DNA from: Verrucomicrobiales bacterium
GTDB lineage: Bacteria > Verrucomicrobiota > Verrucomicrobiia > Limisphaerales > DUCD01
DNA length: 33,357 nucleotides
NCBI GenBank assembly: GCA_012959985.1
Contig: DUCD01000115.1
Location: forward strand, 1 to 33,357
Direction: 5' to 3'
Shown: piece by piece, positions 9,233-17,258 of the stretch
Numbering within the stretch: position 1 is the stretch's first letter
Layout: each line of letters opens with the position of its first letter
Made by a program: the position numbers and the translations under genes
The notes under the pieces: model-generated
Told to the model about the DNA's origin: nothing
Seen by the model: only the letters and a program-made list of their open reading frames with translations
The model's database searches: none

Positions 9233-10690
9233 TCAGAAGTCCTTAAACGGTCCCCGCGGTTCTGCGTCAATCATGGTCTCCTGATACCAATCGTCAAACA
9301 TTGATTTGATCATAACAAGGATTTCGGGTCGTTCTTCAGAGAGGTCCTTTTTCTCCCCTATATCTTTTGAAAGATCAAAGAGCCCACCACTTTCTCCTTC
9401 CATGTCCACCCATTTCCAGCTACCTACCCGAGCCGCCAACCGGTTCTTACGTTTCCAGAACATTTCAGTTCGTGGACTCTCTGTTTCCCCACGCAGCGTC
9501 GACCACCAATCGTATCCATCGAGAATAACACCTTTGGGCAACTCGGCTCCAGTTACAGCCGCCAAACTTGGAAACAGCTCCAAGCTCGAAAGGAAGGCGT
9601 CGTTTACAACTCCAGCAGGGATCCCGCCCGCGGGCCAACGAATCATGGAAATCACACGAATTCCTCCTTCCCAAGTTTCCGATTTGTGACCGTGCAGAGC
9701 CCCATTGTTTGCTCCACTGCTACCGCCGTTATCCGAGAAGAAAACCACCAAAGTATTTTCAGTAAGGCCCTTTTCATCGATCACACGTAATAACTTTCCA
9801 ATCGACGCATCCATACAGCTAACTGCCGCTCGGTAATCCCGATAACGCTTTTCCCGGCTTGGCACCAGCGCCTCTTCACCATAACGTGAACCCTTCCGGT
9901 AATCTTTCTCCACCGGCGGATACAGCTTTTGAAACTTTGCCGGTGCTTGCACCGAACCGCGGATCTTTGGATCCAGAGAGGAAGAACCATGCGGTGCGTT
10001 GAAAGGCACATAGAGGAAAAAGGGCTCTTTGCCCGCATAGTCACCGAGAAATCGCAGTGCTTCTCTCTCAAACAGGTAAGTGGCATAGGTTCCGCGATCT
10101 TTCTCAGTGCGAGTATTCTTCCGATACATACTATGTATGCCATAGCGTTCGTGGGTGTAATAATCGATACCGGTGTTTACTAATCCATAAAAATCGTCGA
10201 AGCCGCGTGCCAGAGGTAGAAACCGTTTATGAATTCCAAGATCCCATTTCCCATAAATGCCTGACTTGTATCCCAAGGGTTTCAGTATGGCCGGTAACAA
10301 TATCTCCCGCAAATCCATCCCTCCTATACGTTCCCATGTAACGGCGTATTCTTCGGTTTCATACCGGTGGCCATAATCCGGCGCTTCATTTCGAATCATG
10401 TCATAAATACCGTTCCGCTGCGGATAACGGCCCGTGAGAAAAGCAGCCCGTGAGGGAGTGCACGCCGGCCATGCAACATAAAAATTGGTGAGCCGTGTTC
10501 CTTCCGTGGCGAGTCGATCAAGATTCGGTGTATGAATTTCGGGGTTGATCAATCCCAAGTCCCGGTAACCCTGATCATCTGAAACGATCAGCAGGATGTT
10601 CGGTCGTTGAACATCGGCGAAAAGACTGAGGCCAATCATCGAAAACAACACCGCACACACAGCAAGCCTCCGTGGAGTCAATCTGATCAT
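9233..10690 (-). CDS. Secreted sulfatase (CTPSR)
   Basis: A 485-residue sulfatase. Residues ~8-25 are a signal peptide (AVCAVLFSMIGLSLFA). RPNILLIVSDDQGYRDLG carries metal ligands Asp38-Asp39, and Cys77 lies in the canonical CTPSRAAFLTGRYPQRNG. The FFSDNGGSSGANNG stretch and HGHKSETWEGGIRV complete the active site. It is the upstream member of a two-sulfatase operon. Its sequence differs enough from the two other sulfatases here to suggest different sulfate positions or sugars rather than a recent duplication. Exported sulfatases of this kind desulfate polysaccharides before uptake. Confidence 0.95.
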   Translation of the reverse strand: MIRLTPRRLAVCAVLFSMIGLSLFADVQRPNILLIVSDDQGYRDLGLINPEIHTPNLDRLATEGTRLTNFYVAWPACTPSRAAFLTGRYPQRNGIYDMIRNEAPDYGHRYETEEYAVTWERIGGMDLREILLPAILKPLGYKSGIYGKWDLGIHKRFLPLARGFDDFYGLVNTGIDYYTHERYGIHSMYRKNTRTEKDRGTYATYLFEREALRFLGDYAGKEPFFLYVPFNAPHGSSSLDPKIRGSVQAPAKFQKLYPPVEKDYRKGSRYGEEALVPSREKRYRDYRAAVSCMDASIGKLLRVIDEKGLTENTLVVFFSDNGGSSGANNGALHGHKSETWEGGIRVISMIRWPAGGIPAGVVNDAFLSSLELFPSLAAVTGAELPKGVILDGYDWWSTLRGETESPRTEMFWKRKNRLAARVGSWKWVDMEGESGGLFDLSKDIGEKKDLSEERPEILVMIKSMFDDWYQETMIDAEPRGPFKDF

Positions 10691-11024
10691 TGCCAGATCC
10701 TACCTGAACACTACCATTACTTTCAAGTAATTCAATAATTACCTTATGGAATGAAAAAACCGTTGATGCGGGATAGGCACTGATTCCTTGGAAACTCGCC
10801 TTTAATCGGACGTGTTAGAATTCAAACAACGATTGCCAATTCCCTAACAATAATGCTCTATTTGAAGCACGAGTCGAAGAGGAATTCTCCAACGGCGTGA
10901 GGACCCAGCCCGGAGACCGTCTAATTGACATGCGCATTGCGAAGCATGACCAGAGGCCGTGCAGCATGAGTAAGGAAATACCGCCTCATATGTCCGTCAC
11001 CACTGAAAAAAAGAAGCCTAATGA
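10691..11024. other. Intergenic region before the MoxR operon
   Basis: 334 bases between the divergent sulfatase and MoxR genes. A plus-strand frame open from about 10828 ends in a TGA at 11026-11028 that overlaps the MoxR ATG (ATGA). It has no good early start, only internal ATGs (10930 and later), and no recognisable family. Both promoters should lie here; I could not pick convincing hexamers. Confidence 0.4.
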
Positions 11025-12214
11025 ATGACAGCGAAATGTGATTGTAAACATTGCGGGCAGGCAATTGAGTTTCCTTCGGAAATGGAAGGACAACAAACAG
11101 AGTGTCCCGCCTGTTCGAAGCAGGTCTTGTTACGGACGATAAGCATTGTTTCCGAAAAAACCACCGACTCTTCGAGGAAGAATGATCCCATCGTTGAGAT
11201 TCCTCACGCGACGGAGAAAGGGGTGCCGAATGAATTTGTTGGCAACGAGAGTTCTGCGGCCGTGGTGCGGACAGTGATGGGGAAATTGATTCAAAATATC
11301 GAAGAAGTAATTGTCGGAAAGACTGGAGAAATCACACTGACACTTGTGGCGTATCTGGCAGAAGGGCACGTATTGCTCGAAGATGTTCCCGGCGTAGCGA
11401 AAACCATGTTGGCGCGGGCGCTGTCCCGAAGTGTGGAATGCGGCTTTCACCGGATTCAATGTACGCCTGATCTGCTTCCCAACGACATTACGGGTGCTTC
11501 CATTTTCAACCCGAAGACCTCACAGTTTGAATTCCGCCCAGCCCCCTGTTTTCTCAGATCGTATTGGTCGATGAAATTAACAGGGCGACTCCCCGATCTC
11601 AATCAGCGCTGCTAGAAGCGATGGCGGAGAAGAGAGTCACGGTGGATAGTAAGGAATATGATCTCGACGATCCTTTCTTTCTGATAGCCACTCAGAATCC
11701 TGTAGATCATGAGGGCACCTTTCCCCTGCCCGAAGCCCAGCTGGATCGTTTTCTTATTCGATTGAGCCTTGGTTACCCAACGGCTAAGGAAGAGGCCGAT
11801 CTCCTCGATCGCATCCATCTGGAACATCCGATCGACCGGATCGAACCCGTCACCGATTCAGCCGAAATTATTCAATGCCGTAACAGGGTCCGCGGCGTGT
11901 ATGTGGATCCGTTGGTCAGGTCCTACATTGTTGACTTGGTAAGAGCCACCAGAGAAAACACCGAAGTGGCGCTTGGCGGCAGCCCACGTGCCTCGATTTC
12001 ATTGTACCGGACGGCTCAGGCTTATGCGGCAATTCGCGGCTATGATTACATTCTCCCCGATGATGTGAAACGAATGGCGCCTTACGTTCTACCACACCGA
12101 ATCATCATTCGTCCGGAAAGCCGGATTCGCGGCATCCAATCCGAGGACATCGTCGAACAGGTTCTGCAGCAGGTTTCTGTACCCATAATAGGGTCGGATG
12201 GAGGTCCAGGATGA
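11025..12214 (+). CDS. MoxR-family AAA+ ATPase with N-terminal zinc ribbon, frame broken by one base
   Basis: The N-terminal part encodes a zinc-ribbon-like module (Cys5/Cys7, Cys10, Cys27, Cys30) followed by MoxR sequence with Walker A VPGVAKT (residues ~121-127). The frame then switches from the 11025 frame to the frame of 11564-12214 at the C5 run 11542-11546. On the other side come Walker B LVDEIN, sensor ATQNP and the AAA lid. One extra C would give a continuous FRPAPLFSQIVLVDEIN, as expected for MoxR. MoxR ATPases act as chaperones with DUF58/VWA partners, and the next two genes fit that. As written, the 11025 frame ends at 11615 and lacks Walker B, so this is either a base-calling/assembly error or an inactivated gene. 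Confidence 0.9.
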
Positions 12215-13581
12215 GGTGGCTGGCGGGAATGATCTTTATTCTGATCGTTGGAATGGTGTTTCAACTCGGCCTGTTGGTCTATGCCATGTATGTCCTTCTC
12301 TTCCTGCAACTCATTAATCGCATGATCTCCAGCCGATGGATCCGCTGCGTCAGTGCGGTGAGGAGTTGCGACCGCGAAAAAGTCGAAATCAACAATACCA
12401 TCGAAATAACAGTGACGCTTCGCAACGAAGGAAACCTTCCTATTATTTGGCTGCTTGTCGAAGACCTTCTTCCCCATGATGCTCTTGCCCACAGACCACC
12501 GCGACTCGAGGTGAACGGGCGACGGATGGCCATCACTTACCTTGGAGCAGGTCACGAAAAGGAAATTCGATACCGCCTTGGTTTCAAACAGCGTGGATAC
12601 TATCAAATCGGCCCCATGGTTATCGAAACTGGAGACTTATTCGGTCTCCATCGACGGTTTAGGGTGGTTTCCGATCCACGTTTTATTCTTGTTTTACCGA
12701 AGATCACCACAATGCAGGGTTATGATCTGATGTCCCGTCGCCCCGTCGGTGAAGTTCGTGTGACACACCGATTGTTTGAGGATCCTACGCGGATCAACGG
12801 CATTCGCCGCTATTCTATGGGGGATCCCATGAACCGGATTCATTGGCATGCCACGGCAAGAACCGGTACGCTTCATAGTAAGGTGTTCGAGCCCTCCTCC
12901 GTCGTCGGGCTGACCCTGCTGTTTGACTTTCATGTGAATGGATATCCAGGATCCTTTGCCGAATTCCATTCTGAACTTGCGGTGAGCCTTGCGGTTTCTC
13001 TGGCTTATTCAGTGCAAACCATGGGGCAACCGCTCGGTTTTATAAGTAACGGACGAGATGCTGTCGACCGAATTGCGGTCAATGACCGGGAGATCGACTA
13101 CAGAAACCGAACCACCGCCTTTCGACAGGCGTCCATGCGGACATCCAGCGAAAGGCTACGACCGGTAACCATTGAAACACGCCGAGGATCGGCCCAGTTT
13201 ACACGGGTTCGAGAAATGCTCGGTCGGTTGGAATTGACCGACGGCATGGAGTTTCACCAGCTTGTAGGCGAGGTTATTTCCCAAATGCCCCGTGACGCTT
13301 CTGTAGCCGCAATTGTTTCATCGGTATCGACAAAATCCGCTCTGGCTCTAAGTGAGCTGAAACGGGTGGGATTCGCGGTCATTTGTTTTGTCGTAACCGG
13401 AGAGGAGACTGTGTTTTCGGACAGTGCCCGGAAACTGATCGCCGAAGGAATCGAAACCCGATGGCTTGAAAACGAAGAAGGAATTCCCGAAATCTGTTCC
13501 TCTCAAATGATGCGTTCTGTAGGACGGTTTCGTCCGAAACCGGGATCGTCAAGAATGGCAGAAAACGTATGGCGAGGATGA
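12211..13581 (+). CDS. DUF58 domain protein, MoxR partner
   Basis: 456 residues. Two hydrophobic N-terminal segments (residues ~5-35) are followed by a beta-rich region. The diagnostic DUF58 block RRYSMGDPMNRIHWHATARTG lies at ~199-219, and a VWA-like C-terminal part follows. Its ATG overlaps the MoxR stop in ATGA, so translation is coupled. DUF58 proteins almost always accompany MoxR ATPases and are thought to be membrane-associated partners in assembly or signalling; the substrate is unknown. It overlaps the next gene by 13 bases. Confidence 0.93.
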   Translation: MRWLAGMIFILIVGMVFQLGLLVYAMYVLLFLQLINRMISSRWIRCVSAVRSCDREKVEINNTIEITVTLRNEGNLPIIWLLVEDLLPHDALAHRPPRLEVNGRRMAITYLGAGHEKEIRYRLGFKQRGYYQIGPMVIETGDLFGLHRRFRVVSDPRFILVLPKITTMQGYDLMSRRPVGEVRVTHRLFEDPTRINGIRRYSMGDPMNRIHWHATARTGTLHSKVFEPSSVVGLTLLFDFHVNGYPGSFAEFHSELAVSLAVSLAYSVQTMGQPLGFISNGRDAVDRIAVNDREIDYRNRTTAFRQASMRTSSERLRPVTIETRRGSAQFTRVREMLGRLELTDGMEFHQLVGEVISQMPRDASVAAIVSSVSTKSALALSELKRVGFAVICFVVTGEETVFSDSARKLIAEGIETRWLENEEGIPEICSSQMMRSVGRFRPKPGSSRMAENVWRG

Positions 13582-15161
13582 ATCGACAGATCTCATTAAG
13601 AAACCATTACACGCTTGCAGATTACCTGGTAATGGCAATCAGTCCAGTCCTGATCATGGCTCTTGTTGGCAGCCTCATTTTCTTCCTACTCGAATTAGCT
13701 TACGAAGGACAGTTTGAATCACGAATAAGATGGGTTTTCTTCTGGTTTGTGTTCGGGTCGGTTCTGGTTGTTCGCATTGCTGTTGAAAGGACACCGCAAT
13801 ATGCTTCTTTCCTGGGTCTATTGCTGACATGTGCCTGCTTAATGACCTTAATGCGTTACATCGATTTGCCTGCGCTGATGATCGTCTTTTTCATTATCAT
13901 CTGGTGGTGTGTCAGCAAACTCGTATACGACTGCACGGTCATTGATGACGATGAAGACGCGTCAGGTCAGGGACTGCTGCAAACGGTGGGATGGGACGGG
14001 ACACCTTCAAAAGTTGCCGAAACAAGGAGGCCGTGGAGTTGGAATCGGTTTTGGAAATTCGCCTTCGGAAATCCCTCGAAGTCTTATGGTCGCAGTCATT
14101 CTCCCGGGCTTTGGGTGGTCTGGTTTTCACTTGCAGCCCTACCATTATTCGGGCTGGGGCAGGTCTTTCTATCAACGGAAGCTCCGGATTCAAGGCAATA
14201 CGCTTTTCGAATGCTGTGGGTCTATCTAGCAGCAGCCGTCGGACTGCTGCTGACAACGAGTTTCCTCGGTTTGCGCCGATACCTTCGTCAGCGAAATGCC
14301 CAGATGCCTTCGATAATGGTTGGCGCATGGCTGAGCAGCGGCGCCACCGTTGCGCTGGGCGCCCTGCTCTTCTGCCTTTTGATTCCACGTCCTGACTCCA
14401 GCCGGGACATCGCAGCCATCGCAGGCCAATTCGGGTCAACATTGCGATCTGCAGCGAAAGCTGCTCTACTGAAAGATAACGCGGGCTCAGGCAATTCCAT
14501 GAGCCAGTCTGAGACAGACTCTGAAGAAGGAGAAGGCACCCTTGAGGATGGAAACCAAGAATCCGATTCCAATAGACGTGCAGGCAACGATCAGTCTGAA
14601 GGATCATCAAGGTCATCGAATGAAGAAAATCAAAGTGGTAAGGCTACTCCACCTAATGCCTTTTCATTCGCTTGGCTGAAATATCTGATTTTTGCGATTG
14701 CCCTGCTGTGGTTACTCTTCATATTTCGCAGTGAAATTGCCACCCGTCTGAGCCGATTCTTCGACTGGATTCGGAATCTGTTTCGCCGACCTCAATCACT
14801 CATTACTCCTTTCAACAGCACGAAATGGCAAAAGCGAAAACCATCCCGAAGTTTCTCCGATTTTGTGAACCCCTTCACTCAAGGCAAAATGAAGTCACCG
14901 GATGAACTCGTTTGCTACACGTTCGCAGCATTGGAAGCATGGGCACAGGATTGTGAAGCCCCTCGCTCTATGGACCGGACTCCTGTTGAATTCATCGACG
15001 ACCTCAAGGCCCACCTTATCGTCCACCCCGAAGATACAGAATTTCTCGCCCAAACTTACTCGCAATTGATCTACGCACGAATCTCTCCAAACAGGGACAA
15101 ACTAAAACCACTGAAACGAATTTGGCAAGCCATGGAAGACTCAGCGGTGACCGTGAGCTAG
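13569..15161 (+). CDS. Multi-pass membrane protein with C-terminal DUF4129 domain
   Basis: 530 residues. Several transmembrane helices lie in residues ~20-120, and more at about 180-275. A long Ser/Glu/Asn-rich hydrophilic loop (~305-365) precedes another helix (~370-385). The cytoplasmic C-terminal ~90 residues (from SPDELVCYTFAALEAWA through MDRTPVEFIDDL) match the DUF4129 pattern. In TgpA-like proteins a transglutaminase domain sits between the helices and DUF4129. Here the low-complexity loop is in its place and I see no Cys-His-Asp triad. It overlaps the DUF58 gene, so MoxR-DUF58-DUF4129 form one transcription unit. Function unknown. Confidence 0.85.
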   Translation: MARMNRQISLRNHYTLADYLVMAISPVLIMALVGSLIFFLLELAYEGQFESRIRWVFFWFVFGSVLVVRIAVERTPQYASFLGLLLTCACLMTLMRYIDLPALMIVFFIIIWWCVSKLVYDCTVIDDDEDASGQGLLQTVGWDGTPSKVAETRRPWSWNRFWKFAFGNPSKSYGRSHSPGLWVVWFSLAALPLFGLGQVFLSTEAPDSRQYAFRMLWVYLAAAVGLLLTTSFLGLRRYLRQRNAQMPSIMVGAWLSSGATVALGALLFCLLIPRPDSSRDIAAIAGQFGSTLRSAAKAALLKDNAGSGNSMSQSETDSEEGEGTLEDGNQESDSNRRAGNDQSEGSSRSSNEENQSGKATPPNAFSFAWLKYLIFAIALLWLLFIFRSEIATRLSRFFDWIRNLFRRPQSLITPFNSTKWQKRKPSRSFSDFVNPFTQGKMKSPDELVCYTFAALEAWAQDCEAPRSMDRTPVEFIDDLKAHLIVHPEDTEFLAQTYSQLIYARISPNRDKLKPLKRIWQAMEDSAVTVS

Positions 15162-15233
15162 AGTGAGATGTGCCGGCACACGCATTTATGGGTAATCGGA
15201 AAACAGCCGGGACTGATGGGTAAGGCTCGCTGT

Positions 15234-15249
15234 CCACAGTGCACTGTGG
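15234..15249. promoter_or_regulatory. Perfect 16-bp palindrome
   Basis: CCACAGTGCACTGTGG is a perfect dyad 73 bases after the DUF4129 gene and 237 bases before the NrtR gene. It may be an operator, a weak hairpin at the operon end (no T-run follows) or part of a dispersed repeat. A second dyad, TGTGCCGGCACA, lies at 15169-15180 just after the DUF4129 stop. Confidence 0.35.
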
Positions 15250-15340
15250 GCAATTTTACTCAAACAGGTTTAGAAAAACTGCGGGGTAACAAACGAAACC
15301 GGGCAAATCAGAAAACTAGATAGCCTTCGGATAAATATCA

Positions 15341-15355
15341 TTATTACAATAATAA
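15341..15355. promoter_or_regulatory. Candidate NrtR-type operator palindrome
   Basis: TTATTACAATAATAA has perfect 6-base arms around CAA. It lies 15 bases before the ATG of the pncB-like remnant (15371) and 115 bases before the NrtR-type regulator start. Nudix-related repressors bind AT-rich palindromes overlapping promoters of NAD or sugar genes and often autoregulate. Position and symmetry are the only evidence. Confidence 0.35.
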
Positions 15356-15370
15356 GCTGTTGCGGAAATC

Positions 15371-15445
15371 ATGAAAAGTTCAGCGGATAGTGATTTGTAT
15401 CAACTGACGATGAAGCGAGCGGTTCGAGAGAACTTTCCACAGTGA
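15371..15445 (+). pseudogene. pncB: Remnant of the N-terminus of a nicotinate phosphoribosyltransferase
   Basis: ATG at 15371 opens a 24-codon frame ending at TGA 15443-15445. Residues 7-23 read SDLYQLTMKRAVRENFP. This matches the conserved N-terminal block of PncB-type enzymes, where an Asp-x-Tyr-x-x-x-Met motif is followed by a helix ending in -FP. No continuation is found in any frame before the NrtR start at 15471, so nearly the whole gene is missing. Alternatively it is a short leader peptide that happens to match. The adjacent NAD-type regulator supports the remnant reading, because nrtR commonly neighbours pncB. Confidence 0.45.
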
Positions 15446-15470
15446 CCGAACATCTGAATCTGGAAGTTCA

Positions 15471-16124
15471 ATGAAAAACACAAAGATCAATCGCTATGTC
15501 GTTTCAGTGGATGTCGTTGTTTTCGGTTATCGGGATCGTCAACTCTATATACCCCTGTTTCTCAGAAACGACCGCGTACCGAATGAACCTTCCTCCGAAT
15601 GCTGGAGTCTGACCGGTGCCCCCATTCAACCACAGGAATCTCCGGAAGAAGCCTGTATGCGAAAACTCGAAGAAGACATCGGACTCTCTATACGCTATTT
15701 GGAGCAACTCCATACCTTCGCCGATCCGAATCGGGACCTTCGTCAACGAACTTTCAGTATTGCCTATTATGCTTTAATGGAATTCAAATTAAAAACGCTG
15801 ATTGGGGAAGAGAATGCAAAATCTGCAGAATGGTTTCCATTGAATAAACTGCCAAAGGGCCCATGGGCATTCGACCATCGCCGCATTCTCGAAATGGCGG
15901 TGACCCGATTGAAAGGAAAATTGCTTTATGAACCGGTGGGATTTCATCTGCTGCCACACGAATTCAGTCTGGCCGACCTATTGTGTCTCTATGAAACCAT
16001 CCTAGGAAGAAATTTCGACCGAAGAAATTTCTATAAAAAGGTCAAGGCCTCAGGGTTAATCCAGTTCATCCGCGAAGTGCCAAGCCGTCGCGGCTACCCC
16101 ACACAAATCTTCAAATTCGATTGA
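15471..16124 (+). CDS. NrtR-type transcriptional regulator (degenerate Nudix domain plus winged helix)
   Basis: 217 residues. The N-terminal Nudix fold (residues ~8-140) has its Nudix box at 49-72 (GAPIQPQESPEEAC, then MRKLEEDIGL). The catalytic REUxEE core is altered to R-K-L-E-E-D, consistent with a ligand sensor rather than a hydrolase. The C-terminal ~70 residues (GFHLLPHEFSLADLLCLYETILGR, then NFDRRNFYKKVKASGLI) form the winged-helix domain typical of NrtR/AraR-like regulators. Known members sense ADP-ribose or related NAD derivatives, or sugars, and repress nearby genes. The pncB-like remnant directly upstream favours NAD control, but the present target is unclear because no intact NAD gene is in the window. 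Confidence 0.87.
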   Translation: MKNTKINRYVVSVDVVVFGYRDRQLYIPLFLRNDRVPNEPSSECWSLTGAPIQPQESPEEACMRKLEEDIGLSIRYLEQLHTFADPNRDLRQRTFSIAYYALMEFKLKTLIGEENAKSAEWFPLNKLPKGPWAFDHRRILEMAVTRLKGKLLYEPVGFHLLPHEFSLADLLCLYETILGRNFDRRNFYKKVKASGLIQFIREVPSRRGYPTQIFKFD

Positions 16125-16482
16125 AAACGCTACCGGCAAATAAGAAAATCAGGGATGTCATTCGATATTTTCTGAAAATCCGTAACGGATATGCCAATAA
16201 GATCTTTGTTACATCTGTTACATTCCCCCCTGACCTTTGGAAAGTTCGAGCTCATTCAATCAGAGCGAAAGGAAAGCATCAGAAACAGGATTGGATTGAA
16301 TGAAATTCACATCACGATGATTTAATTACTTCCGGTATACTCTTCCTCGCTGTAGGGCATTTTTCCTGAGAAAAATAATTCTGGGCCAAATCTCTCATTG
16401 CCCAGCTCACAAGAAATCAGTAAAATGGATTGGTAATCAAAGATTACCAATCCAAGCTACCATCAGAAACAACTAAATCATC
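16125..16482. other. Intergenic region with two hairpins
   Basis: 358 bases between the regulator and the VOC gene. A TTG-initiated 60-codon frame (16121-16303) has no recognisable homology or ribosome site and is probably not a gene. A 7-base-arm hairpin (ATTTTTC, loop CTGA, GAAAAAT) lies at 16359-16376, and the 12-base-arm hairpin at 16427-16453 is listed separately. Confidence 0.5.
16427..16453. promoter_or_regulatory. Perfect 12-bp inverted repeat with 3-base loop before the VOC gene
   Basis: GGATTGGTAATC, AAA, then its exact reverse complement ending at 16453, 29 bases before the TTG start of the VOC protein. No T-run follows, so it is not an obvious intrinsic terminator. It could be an operator or an mRNA 5' hairpin controlling the VOC gene. 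Confidence 0.55.
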
Positions 16483-16884
16483 TTGAGTGAAGAAGGCTGC
16501 AACAAAGAAGACAAAACACCAGGAATTTTCAGTTGGCGCGAGCTGATAACCCAGGATCCCGAGGACAGCGCCAAATTCTACACCGACCTGCTCGGCTGGA
16601 AAACGGACACAATGGAGATGCCTGGCGGCATGAACTACACGATGTTCATGGCCGGCGAACGTCCCATCGCAGGCATGATGAAATCACCCTCCGATAAGGG
16701 CGAAGTGCCCACAACATGGATCAGTTACATTACGGTCGAGGACCTCGACGCAACCGTTGCCAAAGACGAGGAACTTGGCGCATATCTTTGTATGCCGATC
16801 ACTGAGATTCCCGGCAAAGGTCGTTTTGCCGGTGTAGCAGACCCACAAGGCGCACCCATCGCGTTCTGGGAGTTTGAGAAGTAA
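16483..16884 (+). CDS. VOC/glyoxalase-fold protein
   Basis: 133 residues with a vicinal-oxygen-chelate pattern: FSWRELITQDPEDSAKFYTDLLGWKTD in the first beta-alpha-beta unit, then IAGMM, WISYITVEDLDATV, and the closing GRFAGVADPQGAPIAFWEF. Members include glyoxalases, dioxygenases, resistance proteins and many uncharacterised stress proteins, so no substrate can be assigned. The only start between the upstream stop (TAA 16474-16476) and conserved sequence is TTG 16483; the next ATG would remove the first strand. The perfect hairpin upstream suggests individual regulation. Confidence 0.85.
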   Translation: MSEEGCNKEDKTPGIFSWRELITQDPEDSAKFYTDLLGWKTDTMEMPGGMNYTMFMAGERPIAGMMKSPSDKGEVPTTWISYITVEDLDATVAKDEELGAYLCMPITEIPGKGRFAGVADPQGAPIAFWEFEK

Positions 16885-17258
16885 TCGAATCTCCCGTCCA
16901 CAAGGTTCAGTGAAAAAATTCATTGGATCTTGTCTCCCTTCATACAGAACCTGTAACCGACTACATAGTTTCCATTCCGATTCAATACCGTCTGAAATCA
17001 CAGGGGACTATAATTCAGCACACCTGTTACATGATTTCAGGGACAGGCTTGGAACGGAATCCACATCACGGCAGCTTGAATACTCTAGAAAACCTTACCT
17101 CCCTGTTTCCTCTGCGGTGCATCTCTCCTGATTTCAAGTTTCGCACTATTCCGGATTTAAAGCTTCATTGAGTCCCGCCGACGGGTTGTCTTCGGAGGCT
17201 CCAAAAGCCCAAGGTGCAAATCAATGGTCCTTATACACTGGAGAAAGACATCCCAATC
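16885..17258. other. Gene-poor intergenic stretch containing a degenerate repeat copy
   Basis: No convincing coding sequence. The overlapping plus-strand open frames here have no start context and low-complexity translations. From about 17076 to 17190 it resembles the leader of the CehA-like gene (see the paired repeat entries). Confidence 0.5.
17076..17166 (+). repeat. Degenerate direct repeat, copy A
   Basis: Aligns with copy B at 18273-18364. The blocks TTGAATACT, ACCTCCCTGT, ATCT and TCAAGTTTC occur in the same order. From 17097 to 17166 the alignment is ungapped with 49 of 70 bases identical, and weaker similarity runs on to about 17190. Confidence 0.6.

Noticed and set aside
16121-16303. 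60-codon TTG-started frame overlapping the end of the NrtR-type gene
   Set aside because: TTG start inside the regulator's stop region, no motif, basic low-information translation; more likely spacer.
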